A stretch of 46,820 bases of DNA from Deltaproteobacteria bacterium (GCA_021817825.1 JAKAFS010000021.1:1-46820); one strand, 5' to 3'. Positions 23,768-33,638 are shown, counted from the first letter of the stretch. The notes: a model not told the origin generated them from the letters alone. Translations and numbers: made by a program.

Positions 23768-25264
23768 ATGGAATTGTTTGACAATTTGATTTTTGGCTTT
23801 AGCGTGGCGCTCACTTTGCAGAATATTTTCTACTGCTTCATCGGCTGCATGGTGGGGACTCTCATCGGCGTCCTGCCGGGCATCGGACCGATCGCGACAC
23901 TTTCCATGCTCATGCCCTTCACCTTCACTCTCCCCCCTGTCGGGTCGTTGATCATGCTGGCAGGCATTTACTACGGTTCCCAGTATGGGGGATCGACCAC
24001 GGCCATTCTGGTCAATCTGCCGGGCGAGAACTCGTCGGTGATAACCTGCATCGACGGTTACCAAATGGCGCGTCAGGGGAAAGCCGGGCCGGCGCTGGCC
24101 ATGGCCGCGATCGCCTCATTCGCTGCCGGTACCGTCTGCACGCTGATCGTGGCGATGTTCGGACCTCCGCTGGCCGAGATCGCACTCCAGTTCAATTCCC
24201 CGGATTACTTTTCCCTGATGTTGATGGGGCTGGTGGTCTCGGCGGTGCTGGCCGAAGGCGATATGGCCAAGGCGCTGGCCATGATGTTCGTCGGATTGCT
24301 CCTAGGTACGGTGGGAACCGACGTCGCCTCCGGCGTAAAGCGCTTTAATTTCGGAATCTATGAATTATCCGATGGCATCGGTTTTGTGGTGTATGCCGTC
24401 GGTGTATTTGCCATCGGCGAAATCATCGCCAATCTAGGGGACCCGGAAGAACGCAGCGTATTCACCTCCAAGCTAGGACGTCTCTGGCCTTCCAGGGAAG
24501 ATTTGAAAAGATCCATTTTACCTATCGTTCGCGGAACGGCCATGGGGACCTTCTTTGGCGTGTTGCCCGGAACCGGACCGGCCATTGCGTCCTTTTCTTC
24601 CTATATGGTTGAAAAAAAACTGGCCAAAGATCCCTCGCGATTCGGCAATGGCGCCATCGAAGGGGTTGCCGCGCCCGAAGCTGCCAACAACGCGGATGCG
24701 CAGTGCAAGTTCATCCCAATGCTTTCCCTGGGGATTCCCGCGAGCGGCACCATGGCGCTCATGCTTGCGGGGCTCACGATCCAGGGGATCGTGCCCGGTC
24801 CCGCAGTGATGAAAACCAATCCGGATCTCTTCTGGGGTCTGATCGCAAGCATGTGGATTGGCAATGCGATGCTGGTCATTATCAACTTGCCTCTTATCGG
24901 TCTCTGGGTGAGTCTGCTCAAGGTTCCCTACCGAGTGCTTTTCCCGGCCATTATGGCCTTTTCAGCCATCGGGATCTACAGCGTGAACAGCAGTGCTTTT
25001 GAAAACTACCTTGCGGCGCTATTCGGCATCATGGGCTTTCTGTGGAGAAAATTGGGGTGCAGTCCGGTGCCGGCGATTCTTGGGTTCGTATTGGGTCCCA
25101 TGATGGAAGAAAACCTGCGCCGGGCCTTGCTTGTCTCCCGAGGGGACCCTCTGGTTTTCTTCCAACGGCCGATCAGCCTCGCGTTCATTGTGGTCACGGT
25201 GGTGATCCTGATCGGGATGTCGTTGCCGAAGGCGCGTAAAAAACGGGGGAACATCACCGGCTGA
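23768..25264 (+). CDS. Tripartite tricarboxylate transporter permease (TctA), second system
   Basis: A 498-residue permease with both TctA signature loops (GVLPGIGPIATLSMLMPFTF near 38; GVLPGTGPAIASFSSYMVE near 264) and EGVAAPEAANNAD near 298. It is clearly paralogous to the permease at 16920. Codon use is slightly less GC-rich than in the first system, so the pair may have come from a different source rather than local duplication. Confidence 0.93.
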   Translation: MELFDNLIFGFSVALTLQNIFYCFIGCMVGTLIGVLPGIGPIATLSMLMPFTFTLPPVGSLIMLAGIYYGSQYGGSTTAILVNLPGENSSVITCIDGYQMARQGKAGPALAMAAIASFAAGTVCTLIVAMFGPPLAEIALQFNSPDYFSLMLMGLVVSAVLAEGDMAKALAMMFVGLLLGTVGTDVASGVKRFNFGIYELSDGIGFVVYAVGVFAIGEIIANLGDPEERSVFTSKLGRLWPSREDLKRSILPIVRGTAMGTFFGVLPGTGPAIASFSSYMVEKKLAKDPSRFGNGAIEGVAAPEAANNADAQCKFIPMLSLGIPASGTMALMLAGLTIQGIVPGPAVMKTNPDLFWGLIASMWIGNAMLVIINLPLIGLWVSLLKVPYRVLFPAIMAFSAIGIYSVNSSAFENYLAALFGIMGFLWRKLGCSPVPAILGFVLGPMMEENLRRALLVSRGDPLVFFQRPISLAFIVVTVVILIGMSLPKARKKRGNITG

Positions 25265-25331
25265 CGATGGGCCTGATTGGGGGGCTGCGAGAGAGGCATG
25301 GAAAGAACGACTCAAGAAAGGATGTAACGGT

Positions 25332-26315
25332 TTGACAATGACGACAGCTCCAAAGTTCAAGGTGATAGAAGGTTGGGAAAAGTTGCCTCCGGGATACGTG
25401 CACAAGGACGTGGATGGAGTGGCCGTTGATTCAAAGGACAATGTCTATTTGATGACCCGGGAAGACGCCAGGATCATCGTCTACGACCGGGACGGCAATT
25501 TTCTGCGATCCTGGGGTGAAAATGTCTTCACGCCGCGTACCCATGGGATTGCGATCGATGCAGACGACATGGTGTACACCGTGGATGACGGCGATCATAC
25601 GCTGCGGAAATTCACGCCTGAGGGGGAACAGGTCATGATTATCGGCACCCCCGGGGTGGCCTCCGACACAGGTTATGACAGCAGGAAGGGGCATGACAGC
25701 GTCCAGCGGAGCGGCCCCCCCTTTAACCGGCCTACCGATATCGCTTTGGCTCCGAATGGCGAAATTTATGTCAGCGACGGTTATGGAAACTCACGGGTGC
25801 ACCGTTTTTCCGCCGCTGGAACGCTGATCCAATCTTGGGGAGAACCGGGCGAGGGACCGGGACAGTTCCGCCTGCCTCACGGCATTGGAATTTCTCCGGA
25901 TAACCGTGTTTTTGTCGCCGATCGCGAAAATGACAGGGTGCAGATCTTTTCCCGGGACGGGGAGTTTCTGGAGGTGTGGAACCACGTCCAGAAGCCGACG
26001 GATATCGCCTTCGACAAGGAAGGACGGGTCTACGTATCGGAATTGTGGTGGGTGCCGGGCCAGAAGTCTTTTACCCGCGGGCCGATCAAATATGACCTGC
26101 CGGGCGGTGTGCGGGTCCTGGACCTCGCGGGAAACGTACTTCTGCACTGGTGCAGCGCGGACCGGACGGCGGCGGGGAATTTTGTTTCCCCTCATACGCT
26201 CTGCGTGGATTCCCGCGGGGATTTATACGTAGGGGAAGTGACTTGGACCTACGGCGTTTGCCGCTTTGGCGTCCGGGAGGATGCGCACACCTTCCAGAAA
26301 TTCGTGCGCAGCTGA
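25332..26315 (+). CDS. NHL-repeat six-bladed beta-propeller protein
   Basis: A 327-residue protein built of repeated NHL-type strands: DGVAVDSKDNVYL, HGIAIDADDMVYT, TDIALAPNGEIYVSDGYGNSR, HGIGISPDNRVFVADREN, TDIAFDKEGRVYVSE, HTLCVDSRGDLYVGE, which close six blades. Relatives include peptidyl-alpha-hydroxyglycine lyase-like proteins and lactonase-like propellers; His/Tyr/Arg residues at blade ends could bind metal, but activity is unknown. There is no signal peptide. The start is probably the TTG at 25332, nine bases after AAAGGA; ATG 25338 is 15 bases away. Last gene of the plus-strand cluster, before a strong terminator. Confidence 0.8.
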   Translation: MTMTTAPKFKVIEGWEKLPPGYVHKDVDGVAVDSKDNVYLMTREDARIIVYDRDGNFLRSWGENVFTPRTHGIAIDADDMVYTVDDGDHTLRKFTPEGEQVMIIGTPGVASDTGYDSRKGHDSVQRSGPPFNRPTDIALAPNGEIYVSDGYGNSRVHRFSAAGTLIQSWGEPGEGPGQFRLPHGIGISPDNRVFVADRENDRVQIFSRDGEFLEVWNHVQKPTDIAFDKEGRVYVSELWWVPGQKSFTRGPIKYDLPGGVRVLDLAGNVLLHWCSADRTAAGNFVSPHTLCVDSRGDLYVGEVTWTYGVCRFGVREDAHTFQKFVRS

Positions 26316-26323
26316 AGAAAACG

Positions 26324-26372
26324 ATGCCCGTTGGACCGTCAAAAGAGCCGGCGGTCCAACGGGCATTGTTTT
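26324..26372 (+). terminator. Rho-independent terminator
   Basis: A perfect 15-bp stem ATGCCCGTTGGACCG (26324-26338) with its complement at 26352-26366, followed by TGTTTT. AAAAC precedes the stem, so it may act on both strands. It separates the convergent propeller and GntR genes. Confidence 0.85.
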
Positions 26373-26415
26373 ATGGCAGGGCAGGAACCGGATCATCCGA
26401 CCTTCAGTACGTTTC

Positions 26416-27075
26416 TTACTTCAAGGCGCTCCGCTCCGTTTTCTGGCTTATATATAGTTCATGGAACTGCGTTTTTCTATGTTTCATCAGTACCTTGCAT
26501 ATCGCTTCTGCGTTTTTTTCCTTCACCGCCGCAAGGATCAACCGGTGTTCCCGCATCGTCTGTTCCGCCCGCTGCTCCGTCCAGGGAACGTGCAACACCA
26601 TTTGCAGCTTGTTGTATAGTTGCAGGATGATTTCCACCAATAACTGGTAAGAAGAATCGGCATAAAGCCCTGTGTGAAATTGCTTATTGAGTTTTTTGAA
26701 CTTGTCAAATTTGGCCGTTTTCAAGGCCCGCTCAGCTTCATCGAGCACCCTTTCCAGTTTGCGGATTCGCTCTTCAGTGATCTGTTGGATCGACAACTTG
26801 ACGGCAAAACATTCCAATTCAGATCTTATCATGTGCATTTCTTCGACTTCGGCTTGATTGATGTCGGCCACTGTCGCGCCGATGTGGGGAATGACTTTTA
26901 GAAACCCCTCTGTCGAGAGCTTGTTGATGGCCTCTCTGACGGGAACGGGACTGACCTCCAACTGTAGGGCCAAGTCTTTGGGGTTGATTTTTTCGCCGGG
27001 AGCATATTTTGCGTTGATAATTGCGTCCTTGATATAATCATAAACCATTTTGTTCTTTGTTTTGAATGTGGCCAT
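26416..27075 (-). CDS. GntR-family transcriptional regulator, FCD type
   Basis: A 219-residue regulator. Winged helix in residues 5-70 (VYDYIKDAIINAKYAPGEKI, then VSPVPVREAINKLSTEGFL); FCD ligand domain after that, with metal-site His residues in NKQFHTGLY, REHRLIL and MKHRKTQFHE. The second of two in-frame ATGs (27075) is chosen because AAGGA is eight bases upstream of it. The gene has its own promoter at 27202. It probably controls the neighbouring Tct genes. It is less GC-rich than the first GntR and only distantly similar. Confidence 0.88.
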   Translation of the reverse strand: MATFKTKNKMVYDYIKDAIINAKYAPGEKINPKDLALQLEVSPVPVREAINKLSTEGFLKVIPHIGATVADINQAEVEEMHMIRSELECFAVKLSIQQITEERIRKLERVLDEAERALKTAKFDKFKKLNKQFHTGLYADSSYQLLVEIILQLYNKLQMVLHVPWTEQRAEQTMREHRLILAAVKEKNAEAICKVLMKHRKTQFHELYISQKTERSALK

Positions 27076-27201
27076 TCCCGTCATCCTTTTCTGATAATGT
27101 CCCGTCTATCCCGTCCAACAAAAAAAGCCCTACCTTCACGACAGGGCGTTGTAATTGCGTCAAGCGCCCGCCGTTTGCAGCGCCTCTTCAACTTGGTCGA
27201 G

Positions 27202-27230
27202 CTTATACCAAAGTCAGTTACTCAATGCAA
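27202..27230 (-). promoter_or_regulatory. Sigma-70 promoter for the minus-strand GntR gene
   Basis: On the minus strand, TTGCAT (27225-27230) and TATAAG (27202-27207) with a 17-base spacer, 127 bases before the GntR start. The rest of 27085-27477 holds a terminator at 27347 and no gene. Confidence 0.55.
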
Positions 27231-27346
27231 TTTAATATTTACAAAGGTCGGGACGTTGTGGGCAAGAAGAAACAATGGACCGTGTAAGCCACGCAGGCAG
27301 GCGCATTGCTTTGCGGAACAAACGGCCTCCGGGACCGCTTCCTTGC

Positions 27347-27387
27347 AAAACGGGGCAGGAGAAGTCCATGCGGATTTCTCCCGCCCC
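27347..27387 (-). terminator. Rho-independent terminator of the minus-strand TctC gene
   Basis: GGGGC..GGAGAA..TCC (27352-27367) pairs with 27372-27387 across a 4-base loop with two imperfect pairs; on the minus strand a GTTTTGC tract follows (27347-27350 are the A residues of the plus strand). It lies 90 bases beyond the tctC stop. Confidence 0.65.
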
Positions 27388-27477
27388 GGGGAAGCAACAT
27401 TCATCGTTGTAAAATCACCCCGAGCTCAGCGGTGCCAACGCCGGCGCCATTGGGCAGGGGGCCATTAACCAAACGCT

Positions 27478-28443
27478 TCATTCATCACGAATATTGGCGT
27501 CCTTGATCACCTTGCCCATAGAACCCAACTCTGCCTTTATGAAGGCCGCGGCCTCCTCGGGTGTGCTGCCGACCACCTCGGCGCCGGCATTGAGGAACTT
27601 TGCTTTCACCTCCGGCTTTTTAAGGATCTGGGAGATTTCTTGGTGCAACTTTTTAACGATTGCCGCGGGTGTACCCGCCGGAGCGAAGAGCATCAAATTT
27701 GCCGTCACTTCATAGCCCGGAATCGTGGCGGCAATCGTCGGCACGCCGGCGGCAAGGGCGGACGGTTTGATGCTGCTTACGCCGAGGGCCTTCACTTTTC
27801 CCGTCTTCACCTGCGCCATGGCAGTGGTGGGCACGGAAAACATGACTTCCGTTTCACCGGAAAGCAACGCGGTAAAAGCCGATGCGATGCCCTTGTATGC
27901 CACTCGGGTCATATCGGTCTTGGACATGGATTTGAAGAGCTCCGCCGATAGATGGGATCCCGTGCCTGTGGCTGCCGATGAATAGTTCAGCGCACCCGGC
28001 TTGGCCTTGGCCAACGCAATGAGTTCCTTGACGGAATTGGCGGCCACTTTGGGATGAACCACAAGAACCTGAGGCGACATGGACAAACAGGTGATGGGAA
28101 CAAAGTCCTTGATGGGATCATAGGGCACATGACTGCGCATCAAAGGCATAAGCCAGAAGCTGTTAAAGTAAGCAAGCAAGGTGTAACCATCAGGATTCGC
28201 TTTGGAAACAATTTCCCCGGCGATGACTCCGCCGCCCCGATTTTCAACCAGCACCCGCTGTCCCAGTTTAGCTGCCAGTTCCTCAGCGATGATCCGCGAC
28301 AGCACGTCGCCGGCACCCCCTGCCTCTGCAGCAAAGAGGTGAATGGGTTTTTGAGGATACGCCTGTCCGAAAACCGTGCCGCCGCCGAAAACCATCATTC
28401 CGACAGACAGCACTACCGCGATAATACTCTTTTTTAGCATCAT
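27478..28443 (-). CDS. Tripartite tricarboxylate transporter substrate-binding protein (Bug/TctC)
   Basis: A 321-residue periplasmic binding protein. Signal peptide to about residue 26 (TVFGQA), then YPQKPIHLFAAEAGGAGDVLSRI, a variant of the family's PF.PGG..D opening. NRGGGVIAGE loop near 69 and a GSHLSAELFKSM segment near 155 are normal Bug marks. Start at 28443 after AAAGGGAAAC; a second ATG follows at once. It is a candidate binding partner for the TctBA pair at 23300-25264, which lacks one on its own strand. Confidence 0.9.
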   Translation of the reverse strand: MMLKKSIIAVVLSVGMMVFGGGTVFGQAYPQKPIHLFAAEAGGAGDVLSRIIAEELAAKLGQRVLVENRGGGVIAGEIVSKANPDGYTLLAYFNSFWLMPLMRSHVPYDPIKDFVPITCLSMSPQVLVVHPKVAANSVKELIALAKAKPGALNYSSAATGTGSHLSAELFKSMSKTDMTRVAYKGIASAFTALLSGETEVMFSVPTTAMAQVKTGKVKALGVSSIKPSALAAGVPTIAATIPGYEVTANLMLFAPAGTPAAIVKKLHQEISQILKKPEVKAKFLNAGAEVVGSTPEEAAAFIKAELGSMGKVIKDANIRDE

Positions 28444-28535
28444 TTTGTTTCCCTTTCCGCCTTGCATGAGGCACCTGTAAAGATAGTGATACATCGAAAC
28501 CTGTAATGGATGGTCATCCCTCTCTATGACCGATA

Positions 28536-29303
28536 TTAATGCATAACGGCGCCTCCGTCGATGACGAGCGTTTGGCCGGTGATAAAGTCGCTGTCCCCTG
28601 AGGCCAGGAACATGATCGTGCCGACTACGTCATCGGCGTTTTCAATGCGCTTGATGGCCCTCCGGGAGGCGGCATTCTGACGAGACCGCAGCTCCTCCTC
28701 GCTCGCGACCTGCTCGGCAATGAGCCCCCCCGGAACGACGCAGTTGACATTGATATGGAACTCCCCCATCTCCTTGGCCAGCGCCCTGGTCAATCCGACG
28801 ATCCCTCCCTTGCTCGCAATGTAATGCGCATAGGTGGCGACAGGCTGGAAAAACTGGCCCGAGGCGACATTGATGATCTTTCCTCCGCCTTGCGCGCGCA
28901 TGTAGGGAAAAACGGCGCGGCAGCAGAGAAAAGATCCTGTAAGGTTTACGGCAATCACCCGATTCCATTCGGCGAGAGAGAGTTCATAAAAAGGAACCCG
29001 CGAAATGGCGCCCCGGCTGACAAGGGCTGCATTATTGAAAAGGATGTCAATTTTCCCGAACCTGTCCATTGCCGCTCCGGCCAGACGTATCGCCTGCTCC
29101 GGATCGGACACATCCGTTTTAACAGCGATGGCTTCCGATCCCGCAGCGTGGATCTGCTGCACGGCCTCTTCTGCTTTTGCCATATCGATATCGGCAATGA
29201 CGACCCGGCAGCCCTCGTTTGCCATGGCCGTTGCGCAGGCACGTCCCAGCCCCTGCGCTCCGCCCGTGATCAGGGCCACTTTCCCTGCCAATCGTTTATT
29301 CAT
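28536..29303 (-). CDS. Short-chain dehydrogenase/reductase (SDR)
   Basis: A 255-residue classical SDR with TGGAQGLGR at 13-21, ADID near 37-40 (an acidic residue that favours NAD), NNAA near 90, a YIASKGG active-site motif near 157 and C-terminal FITGQTLVIDGG. Start 29303 follows AAGGAG about ten bases upstream. Lying between two tctC genes, it probably oxidises a hydroxy group of the imported substrate. It is paralogous to, but clearly distinct from, the SDR at 13187. Confidence 0.88.
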   Translation of the reverse strand: MNKRLAGKVALITGGAQGLGRACATAMANEGCRVVIADIDMAKAEEAVQQIHAAGSEAIAVKTDVSDPEQAIRLAGAAMDRFGKIDILFNNAALVSRGAISRVPFYELSLAEWNRVIAVNLTGSFLCCRAVFPYMRAQGGGKIINVASGQFFQPVATYAHYIASKGGIVGLTRALAKEMGEFHINVNCVVPGGLIAEQVASEEELRSRQNAASRRAIKRIENADDVVGTIMFLASGDSDFITGQTLVIDGGAVMH

Positions 29304-29423
29304 GCACACATTTCTCCTTGACGCGCGACCTGCTGCTGCCTGCCCTCCGAACGAGCCGCCCTCGGTAAATAGATGCCTGGCAGCGGGCACAACCTTTGAG
29401 CCCCTTATCCCCTGCCCGAGGGG

Positions 29424-30416
29424 TCATTTGGAGAGGTTGGCGCGATCGATAACCTTTTTCCAGCGCACCATTTCCCTCGTCATGACTTGCCCCGCCTCTT
29501 CAGAAGAGGTCGCCCAGGGTTCTGCCCCGATAGCGCGCATCTGCTGGATCACGTCGGGGGATTTGAGCGCCGTGGCAATTTCCTTGTTGAGACGATCAAT
29601 GATCGGTTGCGGGGTTCCGGCCTTGACGCTGTAAGCATTCCAGCCCGTGACTTGGAAGGAAGGCATGCCCAACTCCGTGGCTGTGGGGGTGTCCGGCAGA
29701 CCCACGTAGCGTTTGGACGCGGCGTTGGCCAGTATCTTGATGGCCTTGCTCTTGATTTCCGGCATGATTCCCGGTACGAGCTCGAAAGCGACATCGACTG
29801 CGCCGGAGCGCAGTGCCGTCAGCAGATCCGGTGTCCCTTTGTGGGGAACAACTGTTATGTCAATCCCGGTCAGCGACTTGAAGAGTTCGGCCGACAGATG
29901 CTGCGTTGAGCCGACGGTGACGGTTCCCAGTTTGAGTTTGCCGGGACTGGCCTTGGCCGCTTCCAGAAACTGGGCCAGCGAGTTCAACGGCGATTCGGGG
30001 TTCGCGCAAACGACCAGATCATAGCTCGCCAGCGTCGAGAGCTGCGTGAAATCCTTCAGGACATTGTAGGATAAGCCTTTGACCATCGATGCGTTGATCG
30101 CGACGCCGATTCCCCCATGGAAGATCGTATAGCCATCGGCCGGGGCTTTCAGCGTACGTTCCGCGACGGCCGGGATGCCGGCAGTGGCCAGATTTTCAAC
30201 CTCCACCTTCTGCCCGATGGTGCTGCTGAGTTTGTCCGCAACGATACGTGCCGTCTGTCCGCCCACGCCGGTGGGGCCATAGGGCACCAACAGCCGGATC
30301 GGCTTGGAAGGGTAGCCGTCTGCGGCAAAGACGGCGGGAATGACAGCCAGCATCGCGGTAAGCAGTGCTGTCGTAGCGATCGATCCAATACGAATTCGAG
30401 TGTATTTTTTTATCAT
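29424..30416 (-). CDS. Tripartite tricarboxylate transporter substrate-binding protein (Bug/TctC)
   Basis: A 330-residue periplasmic binding protein. Signal peptide to about residue 32 (AVFAA), then YPSKPIRLLVPYGPTGVGGQTARI, GSTQHLSAELFKSLTG near 164 and VGLPDTPTATELG near 240. GGAGG is five bases before the ATG. First gene of the minus-strand set; with the second tctC it gives this locus three binding proteins for two TctAB pairs. Confidence 0.92.
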   Translation of the reverse strand: MIKKYTRIRIGSIATTALLTAMLAVIPAVFAADGYPSKPIRLLVPYGPTGVGGQTARIVADKLSSTIGQKVEVENLATAGIPAVAERTLKAPADGYTIFHGGIGVAINASMVKGLSYNVLKDFTQLSTLASYDLVVCANPESPLNSLAQFLEAAKASPGKLKLGTVTVGSTQHLSAELFKSLTGIDITVVPHKGTPDLLTALRSGAVDVAFELVPGIMPEIKSKAIKILANAASKRYVGLPDTPTATELGMPSFQVTGWNAYSVKAGTPQPIIDRLNKEIATALKSPDVIQQMRAIGAEPWATSSEEAGQVMTREMVRWKKVIDRANLSK

Positions 30417-30560
30417 CTTTCCTCCGGTCTTGGTTTATCCTCGCAAGCATACTTGCCTGCCGCTTTCGCAGGCCCTGGTTTGCAGATCCCCGGGGGCAAC
30501 CTTTGTGCAAATCACGTTGCCGCAAGGTTGGTTTAATATATATATTATATTTTATAAAAA

Positions 30561-30589
30561 TCAATAAATATTATTGTGAGCCATGTCAA
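30561..30589 (-). promoter_or_regulatory. Probable promoter for the minus-strand TctC-SDR-TctC set
   Basis: On the minus strand TTGACA (30584-30589) and TATTGA (30561-30566), 17 bases apart, in a very AT-rich stretch. An AATATATATATT palindrome follows (around 30535-30546) and could be an operator. The interval 30617-30835 shows no gene. Confidence 0.45.
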
Positions 30590-30835
30590 TACATTATGGA
30601 CATGAATCGCGCCATTCCCCATCTGTTGGCGCGCAGATATGCAATGCCGCTTCGGCGCGGCGAGCAGGGGGCTGGCGAAGGGTTGGTTCGGGTTTTTAAA
30701 GGAGGGCTTGCGCCAATCGCCGCAAGTCGCAACAGAAGCGGATCACTGCATCGACTGCGACTGCGTGTCCGGGCGTGCGTTGTGGGCGCCGGAATTGATC
30801 GTGCCGGGCTGGGTTGCGCCGACGGACGGGCCGAG

Positions 30836-30889
30836 AAAAAAGGGACCGCCGACCGGGGAGGCTAATAGACGCCCCGGATCGGCGGTCCC
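30836..30889 (-). terminator. Rho-independent terminator of glutamine synthetase III
   Basis: GGGACCGCCGACCGGGG (30842-30858) pairs with 30872-30889 with one bulged base; on the minus strand six T residues follow immediately (30836-30841). It lies 46 bases after the stop codon of the type III glutamine synthetase. Confidence 0.88.
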
Positions 30890-30934
30890 GGAAGAAGGGA
30901 CAAAGGCCCGTCGCCTAATGGGCCGTTGCCGGGA

Positions 30935-33031
30935 TTACAGTTTGAAGAGCAGGTCGGAGTAGGTCGGCACCGGCCACATATCGCGCGGAACGATCATTTC
31001 CAGGGCGTCGATGTCGCTGCGCAGGGCCTGCATGACCGGAATGACCTTGTCGCGGTAGGCTTCCGCCTTCTTCACCGTATCGGCGGTCTCCTGCGCCTTG
31101 GCGGTTGCCGCTTCGAGCTTCCCGAGGTTTTTGTAGGACGAGGCCAGAAGCGCCCCCGTCTTCTTCAGGAGATCCTCCTGGACCGGCGCCGCAACCGGCA
31201 CGGCCTTGAAGCTCAGGAGCGAATCGGCCAGGAAGGTGGCGTATTCGGCCGTCGCCGGGATGAACTGTTTCTTCACCATGTCGATGGCGGCCAGGGCTTC
31301 GATGTTGATCTGCTTGGCATAGTGTTCCACGTAGATGTCGTAGCGGGAGTGGAGTTCCTTATGCGAAAGGACCTCGTATTTCCCGAAGAGCTTGAGGGCC
31401 TTGTCGGTGACGAAGGCCTTCAGGGCATCGACAGCGTTGGTCGTGTTGGGCAGACCGCGCTTGGCCGCCTCTTTGGGCCACTCCGCGGAGTAGTTGTTGC
31501 CGTTGAAGATCACCCGGCCGTGCTTCTGGTAGGCCTCCTTGATGATCGCCGCCGCTTCCTTGTTCTTGTCCTTGGCCTTTTCCAGCCGGGTGGCGATCTC
31601 GTCCAGCGCCTCGGCGGCGATGGTGTTCAAGGCCACGTTGGGTCCGGCAATCGACTGGGCCGAGCCGACCATCCGGAATTCGAACTTGTTCCCGGTGAAG
31701 GCAAAGGGCGAGGTCCGGTTCCGGTCCGTATTGTCCTTGGGGATCTCCGGCAGGGTGTCGACGCCGACGTTGACGAACTGGGCGCCCTTGGCCGTCACCT
31801 TCTGCCCCTTGGCGATCTTCTCCAGGATGTCCGTCAGTTCGTCGCCCATGAAGATGGAGATGATCGCCGGCGGCGCTTCGTTGGCGCCCAGGCGGTGGTC
31901 GTTGCCGGCATGGGCGCAGGTGGCCCGCAGGATATCGGCGTGGGTGTCCACGGCCTTGATCAGGGCGGACAGGACGAGCAGGAACTGGACGTTCTCGCCC
32001 GGCGTGCGGCCCGGCTCAAGGAGGTTGATGCCGTCATCGGTGGACAGAGACCAGTTGTTGTGCTTGCCGGAGCCGTTGATCCCGGCGTAGGGCTTTTCGT
32101 GGAGCAGGCAGACCAGATCGTGGCGCAGGGCCACCTTCTGCATCGTCTCCATGACGAGTTGGTTGTGGTCGGTGGCGATATTGGTCGTGGCAAAAACCGG
32201 GGCCATCTCGTACTGGGCCGGGGCGACCTCGTTGTGCTGGGTCTTGGAGGTGATCCCCATCTTCCAGAGTTCCGCATTGAGGTCGCTCATGTAGTCGGAG
32301 GCCCGGTCCTTGATGGCTCCGAAATACTGGTCCTCCAGTTCCTGGCCTTTGGGAGCCGGGGCGCCGAAGATCGTCCTACCGGTCAACATGAGATCAATCC
32401 GGTCGAGATAGAATTCCTTGTCCACCAGGAAGTATTCCTGCTCGGGACCCACGGTGGAAGTCACCTTCAGGGAGGTGGTGTTGCCCAGGGCCCTAAGAAC
32501 CCGCAGGGCCTGCTTCGAGACGGCCTTCATGGACCGCAAGAGCGGCGTCTTCTTGTCGAGGGCCTCGCCGTTGTAGGAATAGAAGGCCGTCGGGATCGTC
32601 AGGGTCACGTTGCCCGCCTCGTCGGTCTTGAGGAATGCGGGCGAAGTGCAATCCCAGGCCGTATAGCCTCTCGCCTCGAAGGTGCTGCGCAGCCCGCCGC
32701 TCGGGAAAGAGGAGGCATCGGGTTCGCCCTGGATCAGCTGCTTACCCGAGAACTCCACCACGATTCCCCCGTCCTTCGTCGGCGAAATGAATGAATCGTG
32801 TTTCTCCGCCGTGATCCCCGTCAGGGGCTGAAACCAGTGGGTATAGTGGGTCGCCCCTTTTTCGATCGCCCAATCCTTCATGGCGTTGGCCACCACGTCG
32901 GCCACGTCGGGCCGCAGCGGGAGATCCTTTTCGATCGTCTCCTTCAGTGCCTTGTAGACCGGTTTGGGCAGCCGTTCTTTCATGACCGCATCGTTGAAAA
33001 CATTTGAACCGAAAACCTCGATGAGTTCCAT
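30935..33031 (-). CDS. glnN: Glutamine synthetase type III
   Basis: A 698-residue type III glutamine synthetase, which makes glutamine from glutamate, ammonia and ATP in the cytoplasm. It has the GSIII N-terminal block ([13 protein letters not shown]), the HDSFI and [30 protein letters not shown] segments near 78-110, the [10 protein letters not shown] metal-binding motif near 208 and [13 protein letters not shown] near 362. Size and motifs separate it clearly from type I. Start 33031 follows AAGGAGG; longer in-frame ATGs exist upstream without signals. A sigma-54 promoter match lies about 110 bases upstream, pointing to nitrogen control. The genome also has a type I enzyme at 40669. Confidence 0.93.
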   Translation of the reverse strand: MELIEVFGSNVFNDAVMKERLPKPVYKALKETIEKDLPLRPDVADVVANAMKDWAIEKGATHYTHWFQPLTGITAEKHDSFISPTKDGGIVVEFSGKQLIQGEPDASSFPSGGLRSTFEARGYTAWDCTSPAFLKTDEAGNVTLTIPTAFYSYNGEALDKKTPLLRSMKAVSKQALRVLRALGNTTSLKVTSTVGPEQEYFLVDKEFYLDRIDLMLTGRTIFGAPAPKGQELEDQYFGAIKDRASDYMSDLNAELWKMGITSKTQHNEVAPAQYEMAPVFATTNIATDHNQLVMETMQKVALRHDLVCLLHEKPYAGINGSGKHNNWSLSTDDGINLLEPGRTPGENVQFLLVLSALIKAVDTHADILRATCAHAGNDHRLGANEAPPAIISIFMGDELTDILEKIAKGQKVTAKGAQFVNVGVDTLPEIPKDNTDRNRTSPFAFTGNKFEFRMVGSAQSIAGPNVALNTIAAEALDEIATRLEKAKDKNKEAAAIIKEAYQKHGRVIFNGNNYSAEWPKEAAKRGLPNTTNAVDALKAFVTDKALKLFGKYEVLSHKELHSRYDIYVEHYAKQINIEALAAIDMVKKQFIPATAEYATFLADSLLSFKAVPVAAPVQEDLLKKTGALLASSYKNLGKLEAATAKAQETADTVKKAEAYRDKVIPVMQALRSDIDALEMIVPRDMWPVPTYSDLLFKL

Positions 33032-33141
33032 TCCATCCTCCTTTTCTCGAATATAGATATCGTCGTTGCGTTTCATAGTTGGCCTGACGTCATCACTTTC
33101 CGCTCCGCTTTCCGAGCGGGCCATCGTTCTGTTTGGTACTA

Positions 33142-33157
33142 TGCCATTATCATGCCA
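33142..33157 (-). promoter_or_regulatory. Sigma-54 promoter for glnN
   Basis: On the minus strand TGGCATGATAATGGCA fits the -24/-12 consensus (GG, ten bases, GC). It is 110 bases before the glnN start and shares TGGCATG with the site at 35413. Confidence 0.6.
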
Positions 33158-33300
33158 GGGCTGTTCGGCGCCTCTTCCTTTTCCCTTTGTCCGGCGAGGC
33201 ATTGGAGCGCAGAAATAGTGGTATGGCTGTTCCGTAATCTTTTAGCACGGATTTCACAATAATGACAATGGAGAAGGGAAAAAGGCGGCAGTGAGGATTT

Positions 33301-33316
33301 GGAATAAGTCTTGCGA
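33301..33316 (+). promoter_or_regulatory. Possible sigma-54 promoter before the activator gene
   Basis: TGGAATAAGTCTTGCG has GG and GC ten bases apart with the TTGC -12 element. It lies 323 bases before the activator gene, a long leader. The rest of 33158-33638 contains no gene. A loose inverted motif at 33409-33429 (GGCACA ... TTTTTGTATC) resembles the activator-type sites at 35268-35312. Confidence 0.35.
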
Positions 33317-33638
33317 TGGCCGAGGGGCGGCCGGCGGATTGCCCAGTCAGGACTACCCCAAATGGGACCTTTCGGCCCGTCGGGGGGTAAAAAAATGTAC
33401 TTTCTTCGGGCACATTGCATTTTTGTATCAAAGGGTGTTATAAGCAATCGACATGCCCCCGGGCTGTGAGAATTGCCGATTTCCGCGCGCTCCGCGCCGG
33501 ACGGTTCGCCCGTTTTAAAGGCTTGGGAAGGCTTCCGCCCGGAGCCCTTTCGTTCTCACGAAGGCGAGTCGCGCCCCGGCAGGATGGCTTTGGGGGGAAA
33601 CGCAGGATGCACAACCGCGAAGGAGAACCGTTTCAATC

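Noticed and set aside
30639..30865. Overlapping small open frames downstream of glnN
   Set aside because: Basic low-complexity products, no ribosome site with correct spacing, and they run into the glnN terminator.
30926..32794. A 622-codon open frame opposite glnN
   Set aside because: Same reason: no recognisable domain and fully antisense to a clear type III glutamine synthetase.
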